A DNA stretch of 64,000 nucleotides. Origin: Planctomycetota bacterium. Its GTDB lineage: Bacteria; Planctomycetota; B15-G4; SIAN01. Position 1 is the first letter of the stretch, and every line of letters starts with the position of its first letter. Under the pieces are notes generated by a model, which was not told where the DNA came from, searched no databases, and saw only the letters and a program-made list of their open reading frames with translations. The translations under genes and the position numbers were made by a program. Below, piece after piece: positions 16,487 to 25,134 of this stretch. Location: assembly GCA_009691715.1 (NCBI GenBank), contig SIAN01000003.1:95640-159639 (forward strand), read 5' to 3'.

Positions 16487-18733
16487 ATGGAACCGAAACG
16501 CCGCCCGTCCCTGCCGCTGCTCCTCCGGGGCGCGCTCTCTCTCTGCCTCGCGGCATTGTGGCCGTGGCCGCTGGAGTTTGCGCTCGCGCTCGTGGCGCTC
16601 GTGGCGCTGTGGCGGCCGCGCGCCACGCCGTGGCTCGGCTGCGGCTTGATCGGCTTGTTCCTCGCGTTCAGCCGCGAGGACGATTCCGCGAGCACGCGGT
16701 TCTGCGGTTGGCTGCGGGCCCGAAGCGACACCTGGCGCAGCAGTCGCGGCGGCGAGATCACGCTGGTCGAGCTGTGCGGGCCGCAGGGTGCGAGCGATCG
16801 GCAGGCGTTCCTGGTCGGCGCGACGACTCGGCTCGAGAACGGCGATTGGATCGAGTGGAGCGGCGAGCTCGAATCGAGCCGACGGCCGCGCAATCCGGGC
16901 GGCTCGCGCGAACCGGCGCGCTTGCGCCCGTCTGCGGCGGCGGGAGGACCGTCGGTCGCGCCCGCGCCGCGTGAATCTGCGCCACTGTCGATGCTGGCCG
17001 CCATCCGCCGGCAACTCGACGCGCTCGGCACGATGCTCGAACGACGGCTTCGCGCGCACCTGTCACCGGAAGCGGCAGCCCTGGCAGGCAGCCTCGCACT
17101 CGGGCGCAGCGACGAGCTCGGCGCCACGCTGCGCCAGCAATTGAAGCAGTGCGGCGCATGGCACCTGTTCGCCGTGAGCGGCTCGCACGTCGTGCTGCTC
17201 GCCGCCCTGCTCGAACGACTGCTGCCGCGGCGGCCACGCGGCGCCGTCGTGCCGCTGCGATGCGTCGGCGTCCTTTGCTTCGTCCTGCTGAGCGGCGGCC
17301 AGGCACCGGCATGGCGCGCCGCCGTCAGTCATCTCGTCCACACGATCGCGCGCGCGCGCACGATCGTCGCGTGCTCGGCCTCGACGCTGGCGGCCGCGTT
17401 CCTGGCGCTACTTTCGATCGACGGCGGCCTGCTCAAGGATCCGGGAGTGCAGCTTTCGTTCGCTGCGGTCTTCGCGCTGCTAGTCGCCGCGCGCCACGGC
17501 CCGAGCCGCTCGCCCCGCGGCACCGGCCACGGCATCCGGCTCGAACGTCCGCTCTTGCAGGCGTTGCGCTGTGCCTGCTTCGCTGCCGTCGCGACCGCCC
17601 CACTCACCGCATTCCATTTCGGCACGGTGAGTTGCTTCGCGCCGATCGCAACGCTGCTGCTGGCGCCGTTCGTCACCGTCGCGCTGCTCTTGAGCATGGT
17701 TTGCTGCACGCTCACCTGGCTGCCGGCGGAGTGGTGCTGGCCGGCGGAGCTGGCCCTGAGCGCACTCTCCACCGTGATCGCGGCGTTGGCGGAGTGGCTC
17801 GCGGTGCTGCCAGGGTCGCCACTCGTGACCGAAGCGCCCGGCCTCGTCGTGATGCTCCTGCTCGGCGGAAGCTGGGTGGCGCTGCTGGCGCGCCGGCCGC
17901 GGATCGGCGTCGCCGCGGCAGCGCTGGCGGTTTGCGTGCAATTCGCTCCGGTACACCAGGTCGGGGCGTACCCGGTCGACTCGCAACTCGCCGACGCGCC
18001 GGCCGTCGTGTTCGATGTCGGTCATGGGCAAGCGGTGCTGCTGCGGACGGCCGGTCGGACCGACCTGCTCGACGCTGGCGGGCGCGACCAAGGCAGCGGC
18101 CGCGCTTTGGTCGCAGCCTTGCGCGCACTCCACGTCGAGCGGATCGACACGCTGCTGCTCTCGCACCTTGACGCGGACCACTGCGTCGCGGCGCCCGCGC
18201 TGCTCGACGCCTTCAAGGTCGGAGAGGTGCTGCTCACGGCCGACGCCGCGGCAGAGCTCGTCACGACGCGGGAGCCGCTGTTGCGTTCGCTCGCGGACTC
18301 GATTGCGAATCACGATCGGCTGATCCGCGTCGTGGCCGCAGGGGCCCGGTTCGGGCCGCACGAGGTGGTGTGGCCGCCTGCGGGTCGCCGTTTCGCCGCA
18401 CGCAACGAAGGGTCGATCGCCGTCGCCATCGAGTTCGGGGCGTCGACCTGGCTCGCGCCCGGCGACCTCGAGGGCTATCCGCTCGTTGAGTTGTCGGTGC
18501 TGATGGCGACTCGCCCCGCCATCGACCTGCTGCTGTTGCCGCATCACGGCAACGCGGACGAGGCGCTGCGAACCCTCCTCGAGCGAACGCGAACGACTCG
18601 GGCGTTCGCGAGCCGCTCTACCACCACCCTTCCGAGCGCGACCGAACAGGCGCTGCGCCCCCTCGGCGTGGTGTGGCGATCGACCGCGCGCAGCGGCGCA
18701 CTCGGTTGGACCCCGCAACGTTCGCCGCCCTAG
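16487..18733 (+). CDS. comEC: ComEC/Rec2 family DNA-uptake channel
   Basis: 748 aa from ATG 16487, divergent from coaD (58 bp apart). N-terminal hydrophobic helices (about 10-60); a soluble OB-like part (about 75-160); the Competence domain (about 190-450) with HLFAVSGSHVVLLAALLERLLPRRP and six or more helices; and a C-terminal metallo-beta-lactamase-like domain (from about 500) with FDVGHGQAVLL, SHLDADH (559-565) and LLLPHHGNADE. ComEC carries one strand of transforming DNA across the inner membrane. The MBL domain keeps its HxDxDH-like metal motif. With the type IV pilus genes and comM nearby, it supports a natural-transformation pathway. Confidence 0.9.
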   Translation: MEPKRRPSLPLLLRGALSLCLAALWPWPLEFALALVALVALWRPRATPWLGCGLIGLFLAFSREDDSASTRFCGWLRARSDTWRSSRGGEITLVELCGPQGASDRQAFLVGATTRLENGDWIEWSGELESSRRPRNPGGSREPARLRPSAAAGGPSVAPAPRESAPLSMLAAIRRQLDALGTMLERRLRAHLSPEAAALAGSLALGRSDELGATLRQQLKQCGAWHLFAVSGSHVVLLAALLERLLPRRPRGAVVPLRCVGVLCFVLLSGGQAPAWRAAVSHLVHTIARARTIVACSASTLAAAFLALLSIDGGLLKDPGVQLSFAAVFALLVAARHGPSRSPRGTGHGIRLERPLLQALRCACFAAVATAPLTAFHFGTVSCFAPIATLLLAPFVTVALLLSMVCCTLTWLPAEWCWPAELALSALSTVIAALAEWLAVLPGSPLVTEAPGLVVMLLLGGSWVALLARRPRIGVAAAALAVCVQFAPVHQVGAYPVDSQLADAPAVVFDVGHGQAVLLRTAGRTDLLDAGGRDQGSGRALVAALRALHVERIDTLLLSHLDADHCVAAPALLDAFKVGEVLLTADAAAELVTTREPLLRSLADSIANHDRLIRVVAAGARFGPHEVVWPPAGRRFAARNEGSIAVAIEFGASTWLAPGDLEGYPLVELSVLMATRPAIDLLLLPHHGNADEALRTLLERTRTTRAFASRSTTTLPSATEQALRPLGVVWRSTARSGALGWTPQRSPP

Positions 18734-18809
18734 GCAGGTCCCTGAGTTGCTAGTGTCCGCACGCTCCCGGCGCCGCACCTCGTGCGCGAGAGCATGAAGT
18801 GAGGCGGGC

Positions 18810-20030
18810 ATGAAGTCGGTGGCCGTATCGATCGCGTGCGCGTTCTTCGCTCCCAGCGCCGACGCCTTCGACATCATCGAACTGCGTGACGGATCGCGAC
18901 TCGCCGGTGAGCTCCGCAGCACGAAGCACGGGATGATCCTGACCAGCCCTCTCGGGCGCCTCCACATCGAGACGGAGCAGGTCGCGCGCGTGGTGCGCCG
19001 CAACGAGTTGCTGGCTCGATTTGAGGCCGCGAAGGCCGCTGCCGGCAATCAGGCGCACGCGCTTGCGTCGCTCGTCGGGTTCGCACTCGAACGCGGGCTC
19101 TATCCGGAGGCGTTTGACGCCTGCGATGGCGCCGCCGCGGCGGGCGGCGGCGCGGGCGGCGGCCCGGGCGGCGGCGCGGGCATCAGCGTGAGCGTCCTCG
19201 CCGAACTGCGCGCACGACTGATCGCGGAGGCCCTGCTGGACGGCGTCTGCGCGACGCTTCCGCCAAACGACGATGAGGTGCGCCGCAAGCTGCTCGCGCG
19301 CATCACCGGTAGCAGCGTGAGCCGATCTGCCTGCGCTGAACAACTGCTGTTGGCCGGTCCGCGGCAGGAGACCGAATCGTTCCTTCTCGACCGCCTGGCA
19401 AACGGGCCGTGCGGCGAGCGCCGCGGCGCCGCGCACCTGCTCAGCCGACGGCCCGAGGAGCGTGTCCTCGGCAAGCTCGTCCGCGCCTCGCTGCTCGACA
19501 GCGACGCGAACGTGAGAGAAACGGCTCGCGCCGGTGCCTTGGCCTCACACCATCCGCAACTCGTTGTTGCCTACTTGAAGGCGCTCGAGACCGACTCCGC
19601 AGCGTTACGCGAGCGCGCCTATCCGGCGCTCGCGGAGATTCGTGATCCGCGCGCGGTCGACGGGCTGATCGCGATGCTCGAACCGCGGCGGGCCGCGGGC
19701 GGAAGCGGTGGCGCCTCGCTTCCGCGCGCGCACATCTTCTTCGGCGAGCAGCGCGCGTTCGTGCAGGACTTCGACGTCGAGATCGCGCAGGGGGCGGTGA
19801 TCGCGAAGCCGGTGATCGGCGTGCTGCAATCAGGCGTCGCTCTTGACATCGCGGTGGCCGGAGTCTTCGTCATCCGGGCCGAGGAACGGCGCGTCGTGCT
19901 CGGCGCGTTGCGCCGGCTGACGGGCGTAGAACTCGGCGGCGGAGAACTCGGCAACGCCGCGCTCGCTTGGCGGTCGTGGTGGTCGGCACAGGGCGGCGCG
20001 CTGCCGCCGTTGGTCGCCGCCGCGCACTGA
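18810..20030 (+). CDS. HEAT-repeat protein carrying a secretin-like segment
   Basis: 406 aa; start ATG 18810 with signal-like residues 1-19 (ending ADAF). Residues 20-62 form a small beta domain (IIELRDGSRLAGELRSTK, typical of planctomycete envelope proteins). A Gly/Ala-rich linker follows at about 107-125, HEAT-like helical repeats at about 130-290, and then residues 309-348, which match the gate segment of the TPR-secretin (19 identities over 31 aligned positions, including FVQDFDVEIA and GVLQSGV). The C-terminal 55 residues are again HEAT-like. No known family name. It sits between comEC and comM on the same strand. A role with secretins in the envelope is inferred from the shared segment only. 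Confidence 0.75.
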   Translation: MKSVAVSIACAFFAPSADAFDIIELRDGSRLAGELRSTKHGMILTSPLGRLHIETEQVARVVRRNELLARFEAAKAAAGNQAHALASLVGFALERGLYPEAFDACDGAAAAGGGAGGGPGGGAGISVSVLAELRARLIAEALLDGVCATLPPNDDEVRRKLLARITGSSVSRSACAEQLLLAGPRQETESFLLDRLANGPCGERRGAAHLLSRRPEERVLGKLVRASLLDSDANVRETARAGALASHHPQLVVAYLKALETDSAALRERAYPALAEIRDPRAVDGLIAMLEPRRAAGGSGGASLPRAHIFFGEQRAFVQDFDVEIAQGAVIAKPVIGVLQSGVALDIAVAGVFVIRAEERRVVLGALRRLTGVELGGGELGNAALAWRSWWSAQGGALPPLVAAAH

Positions 20031-20106
20031 CCCGTCCGCCACTTCCTCGTCCGCCCATTCCTCGTGCGCCGGGTCACCGCCGGTTCCATCCGCCGTCTTG
20101 CGCCGC

Positions 20107-21723
20107 ATGGAACAAGAACCGATCGATGAAGACGCGGTCGAGGCGCTTGCCTGCGCCCGCGGCGCGACGCTGCAGGACCTCTCGGCCGTACCGGTTGAAG
20201 TGGAGGTGCGGCTGCTTCGCGGCCTGCTCGGACTGGTAAAGATCATCGGCCTGCCCGACTCCGCGTTGCGGGAGAGCCGGGAACGCGTCGCCGCCGCGAT
20301 CAAGGCCAGCGGCCTGCCTTTCCCCGAACGCTCGCTGCTGATCAATCTGGCACCGGCCGAGACGCGAAAAGTCGGTCCCGGCCTCGATTTGCCGATCGCC
20401 TGCGCAATCCTCGCGGCGACCGAGCAGTTGCCGCGCGCGGCGCTGGCGCGACCGCTCCTGTTCGGCGAGCTCGCACTCGACGGTCGCATCCGACCCGTTC
20501 GCGGCGCGGTCGCGGTCGCGCTCGAAGCCCGCCGCGAAGGGCGTCCGTTGCTGGCGCCGCGCTCGCTGCTGCCGGAGCTCGCGTTGGTGCGAGGGCTCGC
20601 GGTCGTCGGCGTCGACACCCTCCACGAGACGGTCGCGATCCTGCGCGGCGAACGGCCGTGGCGGGAGATCGCGCCGCCGCCGCCGCCGCGAGAGTCAGCG
20701 CCCGACCTGACGTTCGACGCAATCCTCGGGCAGGACGAGGCGAAGTCGGTGGTCACGGCGGCGGCGGCAGGCGGCCACCATCTGCTGCTGACGGGCCCGC
20801 CCGGCACTGGCAAAAGCATGCTGGCGAAGAGCCTCGCTGCACTGCTGCCCGATCTCGACGAGGCGACCGCGCTCGAGGTCACCTGCATCCACTCGGCCGC
20901 CGGACTGCCACCGCGTGCGACGCCGCTGCGGCCGCCGCTGCGCAGCCCCCACTGTTCCGTGACGCTGGCCGGTCTCGCCGGCGGAGGCACGGTGCCGCGA
21001 CCGGGCGAGCTGACGTTGGCGCACCGCGGCGTGCTGTTCCTCGATGAATTGCCGCAGTTCCGCCGCGAAACGATCGACCTGCTGCGTTCGCCGCTCGAGG
21101 ACGGTCAGATCGTCCTCGCCCGCGCCGGCCGCTCGCTCGCGTTCCCCACCCGGTTCCAGTTGGTGGCGGCGATGAACCCCTGCCCCTGCGGCAACGCCGG
21201 CGAACCCGACGGTGCCTGCTCCTGCTCTCCCGCGATGATCTTGCGCCATCGCGCAAGGCTTTCGGGCGCGATCCTCGATCGGATCGACCTGTCGGTTCGC
21301 GTCCCGTTTGTGCCGGCAGAGCAGCGGCTCCGCTCGGCACCGGCGCGATCGCTCGAAGCGGTGAAGGCCCGCGTCGTCGCGGTGCGCGCCCGCTCCCGCG
21401 CCCGCAACCATGGCGTGCTGAACGGCGAGCTGCCAGCGTGCGAACTCGCTGACCCCTCGCGCCTCGCACCCGCTGCACGCGACTGGCTCGCACGCACCAT
21501 CGATCGGCTGCGCCTGTCGCTGCGGGCGCACCACCGGATGCTGCGCGTAGCGCAGACGTTGGCCGACCTCGACGACGCCCCGGCGATCGAGCTGCCGCAT
21601 CTGGCGCGCGCGCTCGCCTACCGCGAGCCCGAACTGGCCGACGAGCCGATTGCGGCAGCGATGCCGCTCAATTTGCGAGCGGCAACCCGAGATGCGGCGC
21701 GACCCACCACACCCATGCCGTGA
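20107..21723 (+). CDS. comM: YifB/ComM family Mg-chelatase-like AAA+ ATPase
   Basis: 538 aa from ATG 20107 (a TTG nine bases upstream is also open). ChlI-type N-terminal domain with VEVEVRLLRGLLG, IIGLPDSALRESRERV and NLAPAETRK; AAA+ core with Walker A LTGPPGTGKSMLAK, Walker B GVLFLDELPQF, sensor stretch AAMNPCPCGNAG; C-terminal Mg_chelatase_C with RIDLSVRVPFV. In Vibrio and Haemophilus, ComM is the hexameric helicase that promotes branch migration during natural transformation. The 3' end overlaps the convergent DASS gene by 56 bp. Confidence 0.92.
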   Translation: MEQEPIDEDAVEALACARGATLQDLSAVPVEVEVRLLRGLLGLVKIIGLPDSALRESRERVAAAIKASGLPFPERSLLINLAPAETRKVGPGLDLPIACAILAATEQLPRAALARPLLFGELALDGRIRPVRGAVAVALEARREGRPLLAPRSLLPELALVRGLAVVGVDTLHETVAILRGERPWREIAPPPPPRESAPDLTFDAILGQDEAKSVVTAAAAGGHHLLLTGPPGTGKSMLAKSLAALLPDLDEATALEVTCIHSAAGLPPRATPLRPPLRSPHCSVTLAGLAGGGTVPRPGELTLAHRGVLFLDELPQFRRETIDLLRSPLEDGQIVLARAGRSLAFPTRFQLVAAMNPCPCGNAGEPDGACSCSPAMILRHRARLSGAILDRIDLSVRVPFVPAEQRLRSAPARSLEAVKARVVAVRARSRARNHGVLNGELPACELADPSRLAPAARDWLARTIDRLRLSLRAHHRMLRVAQTLADLDDAPAIELPHLARALAYREPELADEPIAAAMPLNLRAATRDAARPTTPMP

Positions 21724-23251
21724 TCACCACGGCAGAGAGGAGATCGAGCACCAGACCGACCCGGACCATGTCGCCGATGCGCAGCCTGCGTGTGGCGAAG
21801 ACGATGGCGTTTGGAGCGGTGCCGGCCGGCATCATGAACCCGCAACTCGCTGCGAGCGTCGCCGTGACCAGCAGCAGCGCCGGCGCGATGCCGAGGCGCG
21901 GCGCGACCGCCGACAGGATGGGCAGCAGCACCTGCGCGCACGCGGTGTTGTTCATGAACTCGGAGACGGCCGTCACGAACAGGCACGTCGCGAGCAGCAC
22001 CAGGATGTGCGGCGTGCCGTCCAGCGAACGGGCGAGCGCTTGACCGAGGATCTCGGAAAGGCCGCTGGTCTTGAACGCGTCGCCGAGCGCGAAACCGCCA
22101 CCGAAGAGGAGCAGGATCCCCCACGGCAGCTTCTGCTCCGCCTCGTGCCAGTCGAGCAGCGGGACCCGGCCGCCGTGAGACGGCGCCGCCATCCCGGGAG
22201 CCGGCCTCACCCGCACGACGAAGCAGAGCAGCGTGAGCAGCATCGCGACCGTGCCGTCGCTGATCGTCCCCTTCACCCAGCGGATCGATCCCGGAAGGCT
22301 CTGTTGCGCCCAGCCGAACCAATCGCGGCCGTCGACTTCGATCGGCTCGCGCGTGATCCAGAGCAACGCCGCCGCGGTGAACAGCAGCGCCACCCACCAT
22401 TCGCCGCTGCACCAGGGCGGCAGCGCAGCGCGTTCGGCGCGGACGACCGCACGCGTCGCGCTCGCGCCGACTCGCGGGAGCCGGTGCGCGAGGACCGCGC
22501 CGTAGAGAAGTGCCAACAACAGCGCCAACGGCGCGAACGCGACCATCCACTGCAGGAAGGTCACCTCGGGCGGGCCGCCTGGTTCGCCGGCGTGGAAATC
22601 GCGGAGGTAGCGCTCGCGGAAGACGAGGTTCGGCGGCGTGCCAACGTAGGTGCCGAGTCCGCCGGCGGTCGCGCCATACGCGATCGCCAGCAGCAGCGAA
22701 CGCTCGAAGCGCGGCCGCACCTCCTCGCCGAGCTCGGCACCGAGCCGGCGCCCGACGGCGAGCGCGATCGGCAGCAGGACCAGCGTCGTCCCGCTGTTGC
22801 TGATCCACATCGATATCAGCGCGGCCGACAACGTGAAGCCGATCACCAGTCTGCGGGGGGCACCGCCGAGCAGCGCCAGCACCCCGAGCGCGAGGCGGCG
22901 ATGAAGTCCCCACCGTTCGATCGCCAACGCCAGCAGAAAGCCGCCGAGCAGGAGGATCAGCAAGTCCTCCATGTAGAGGCGCGCGACCTCGCCGGCCGGC
23001 TTCAGCCCGAACGCCGGGAGGAGCACCAACGGCAGCAGCGAAGTCGCTGCGATCGGCAACGCTTCGAGCACCCACCAGGTGGCGACCCACGCCGTGATCG
23101 CGAGCGTGTACAGCGGAGGACCCGTGATGCCGCCCGGCTGCCACGCGAGCAACAGCGTGCATGCGAGAGGACCGGCCGCGACCGCCCACGGCCGCGAGCG
23201 CCGCGCGGCGTGCAGGTCGGTGTCTTCGGGTCCGTTGTTCAAGTGCCGCAT
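21668..23251 (-). CDS. DASS/SLC13 family sodium:anion (dicarboxylate or sulfate) symporter
   Basis: 527 aa from ATG 23251, with about 12 hydrophobic helices. The two SNT-type substrate/Na+ motifs of the family are visible as WISNSGTTLVLLPIA and FMNNTACAQVLLPI. GTYVGTPPNLVF and the C-terminal MMPAGTAPNAIVFA further mark DASS (divalent anion:Na+ symporter) proteins. It could carry succinate/malate or sulfate; the substrate cannot be told. It starts 13 bp inside the end of cutA (same operon) and overlaps comM tail to tail. Confidence 0.88.
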   Translation of the reverse strand: MRHLNNGPEDTDLHAARRSRPWAVAAGPLACTLLLAWQPGGITGPPLYTLAITAWVATWWVLEALPIAATSLLPLVLLPAFGLKPAGEVARLYMEDLLILLLGGFLLALAIERWGLHRRLALGVLALLGGAPRRLVIGFTLSAALISMWISNSGTTLVLLPIALAVGRRLGAELGEEVRPRFERSLLLAIAYGATAGGLGTYVGTPPNLVFRERYLRDFHAGEPGGPPEVTFLQWMVAFAPLALLLALLYGAVLAHRLPRVGASATRAVVRAERAALPPWCSGEWWVALLFTAAALLWITREPIEVDGRDWFGWAQQSLPGSIRWVKGTISDGTVAMLLTLLCFVVRVRPAPGMAAPSHGGRVPLLDWHEAEQKLPWGILLLFGGGFALGDAFKTSGLSEILGQALARSLDGTPHILVLLATCLFVTAVSEFMNNTACAQVLLPILSAVAPRLGIAPALLLVTATLAASCGFMMPAGTAPNAIVFATRRLRIGDMVRVGLVLDLLSAVVITAWVWWVAPHLGLPLAN

Positions 23252-23577
23252 TCCCGCGCCACCCAGTCGAGGTAGCGGTCGAATCCGGCGACGATCGGGA
23301 GCGCCACGATCTCCGGCAGTTCGTAGGGGTGGAGCGCGCGGACGCGGGCGCACAGCGCCTCGAAACGAGCGGCGGTCGTCTTCGCCAGCAGGAGGATCTC
23401 GCTGGTCGAGTCGATCGCGCCGTTCCAGCGGAAGCGCGATTCGAGCGGGCCGAGGCGACCGACGCATGCGGCGAGGCGTTCGCTGACGAGAGCCGTCGCC
23501 AGAATTTCGGCGCACGCCGCATCAGGCGCGGTGATCAGCACGACGACACACGGCTCGCGGCTCGCAGATTCAGCCAT
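23239..23577 (-). CDS. cutA: Divalent-cation tolerance protein CutA
   Basis: 112 aa, the normal CutA length. Family motifs: VLITAPDAACAEILATALVSERLAACV, FRWNGAIDSTSEILLLAKTT, and ALHPYELPEIVALPI followed by YLDWV. CutA forms very stable trimers. It was linked to copper tolerance in E. coli, but its actual role is unsettled. It is in an operon with the DASS transporter. Confidence 0.93.
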   Translation of the reverse strand: MAESASREPCVVVLITAPDAACAEILATALVSERLAACVGRLGPLESRFRWNGAIDSTSEILLLAKTTAARFEALCARVRALHPYELPEIVALPIVAGFDRYLDWVARECGT

Positions 23578-23588
23578 CTCGGCGGGAC

Positions 23589-23594
23589 TATACT
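23589..23594 (+). promoter_or_regulatory. TATACT -10-like element, possibly leaderless start of the GT39-like gene
   Basis: In the 25-bp gap between the divergent cutA and glycosyltransferase starts, TATACT lies 9 bp before ATG 23603. Transcription would begin within a few bases of the ATG, and no Shine-Dalgarno sequence is seen. No good -35 is present. The complementary TATAGT could equally serve cutA. Confidence 0.3.
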
Positions 23595-23602
23595 CCCGTG
23601 CA

Positions 23603-25126
23603 ATGCAGCGCTCGCCGCTCCTTCTCCTGGGTGTTCTCGTGCTGGCGTTGCTCGCGCGCGCCTGGGTGCGACCGGTCTACGTCGGTGCGCCCGACCCTGC
23701 CGCGACCACCGCCGCGTTCGGCATCGCCCACCCGTTCGGCGATGACCTGAAGGGCGCGAGCGACGCGCTGCATTCGCTGCTTCCGCGAAGTCTGCTGCGC
23801 GAAGGTCTTGGCGCCACCGGCGGATGGCCGCTGCTCAATCCGACCGATGTCGGGCCTGCCGAATTCTTCTACTACGACCACCATCCGCCTGGCATCTCGT
23901 TACTCACGGCGCTGGCATTCCAGCTGTTCGGGACGAGCGAGCTCACGGCGCGATCGGTCGCATTGCTGTTCTCGACCGTGACGCTGCTGATCGTCGCGAT
24001 GGTGGCTCGGCGCGCCGGAGGCAACATCGTCGCAGCGCTCGCCGTGCTCGCAGTGGCAGCACCGCCGGGCGGCCTCTACTGGGCCACCCATCTCGACTAC
24101 CCGGTGCCGACGATGGCGGCCTGCGCGCTGTTCCTCGCGCTCGCCGCGCGCGACGACCTCGACAAACTCGGCCGGTTTGGTCTTTGCGCCGCGCTCACGA
24201 GTGCGCTCTGCTTCGACTCCCTCGCGGTGCTGGCCCCAGCGGCGCTCTTCATCGATCGGCTCTGCTTCGGGCCTCGCGGCGCGCGACGCCTGCTCGGCTG
24301 GCCGTGCGTCGGCGCCGCCATCACTGGCATCCTCGCGCTCTGGAAGTTGTTCCAGCTCGAGCGCTACGGTCACGGCGACGTCGGCTTGGTCGCGAACATC
24401 GCGCGAACCTGGATGCTTCCGGATGGAGTGACCTCGGGGGCGTGGTGGCGCGCCGTCGAGGGCCACCTGCGCGACCTCGTCACGCCGCTCGGTGAGGGCG
24501 TGCTCGCGTGGGGTGTGCTGCGCTCGCTGCTTCCCGGCGGAGACGCCTCGCTCAAGCGGTTCGTGCGAACCTCCGCGCTACTGGCCGCCGGCGCTGGCCT
24601 GCTGCCGCGGCTGCGGGCCTGGGACCATCCGTACTTCCAGCTCTACTGGCTGCTCCCGCTCGGTGGCTGCGCGGCGTTGCTGTTCGCGGCGCTACTGAAT
24701 CGTGCCGTCGTGCCACCCCCTCCCGCAGACCTTCGAGTCAAGGCAACGGCCGGGCGATCACCGTCGCTCGCGGCGCGCAAGCTGTTCGCGGCCATGGTGG
24801 CGGTCGCATTCGTCATCCTCGGCGTGCGCGAGTTGCCACGTTCGACCATCGATCCGACTCGTCCCTCGGCACATCGGCTCGGCCTGGAGCTCGCGGCACA
24901 AGTGCCCGCCGAAGCGAAGGTGGTGTTCGTGCCGGAGAGCGTCCGGCTCAACATCATCACCCTCTGCTGGTACGGCGGACGGATGGTGGCACCGGTGCCC
25001 GGCGATCCGCCCGACCCTGCCGCACTCGCGCCGGCACTGGCTCCCTACGGCCTCGCCGGCCTACCCGCGTGGTGGGCGAAGGGCGATCCGTGGCCAGGAC
25101 GCGACGGGGTGCGTCGACTCGAGTAG
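23603..25126 (+). CDS. GT39/ArnT-like membrane glycosyltransferase
   Basis: 507 aa with about 10-11 hydrophobic helices. After the first helix a periplasmic loop carries FYYDHHPPGISLL, the catalytic-site-like acidic plus HPP motif of PMT/ArnT-type (GT-C) enzymes that use polyprenyl-phosphate sugars. FGTSELTARSVALLFS is also typical (PMT_2 family). It would add a sugar to lipid or protein on the periplasmic face. It converges with the metallophosphoesterase gene, leaving 8 bp. Confidence 0.78.
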   Translation: MQRSPLLLLGVLVLALLARAWVRPVYVGAPDPAATTAAFGIAHPFGDDLKGASDALHSLLPRSLLREGLGATGGWPLLNPTDVGPAEFFYYDHHPPGISLLTALAFQLFGTSELTARSVALLFSTVTLLIVAMVARRAGGNIVAALAVLAVAAPPGGLYWATHLDYPVPTMAACALFLALAARDDLDKLGRFGLCAALTSALCFDSLAVLAPAALFIDRLCFGPRGARRLLGWPCVGAAITGILALWKLFQLERYGHGDVGLVANIARTWMLPDGVTSGAWWRAVEGHLRDLVTPLGEGVLAWGVLRSLLPGGDASLKRFVRTSALLAAGAGLLPRLRAWDHPYFQLYWLLPLGGCAALLFAALLNRAVVPPPPADLRVKATAGRSPSLAARKLFAAMVAVAFVILGVRELPRSTIDPTRPSAHRLGLELAAQVPAEAKVVFVPESVRLNIITLCWYGGRMVAPVPGDPPDPAALAPALAPYGLAGLPAWWAKGDPWPGRDGVRRLE

Positions 25127-25134
25127 CGGATCGC

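Noticed and set aside
17480..19048. 522-codon minus-strand frame opposite comEC
   Set aside because: It covers the ComEC metal and channel motifs in antisense and has biased, motif-free composition.
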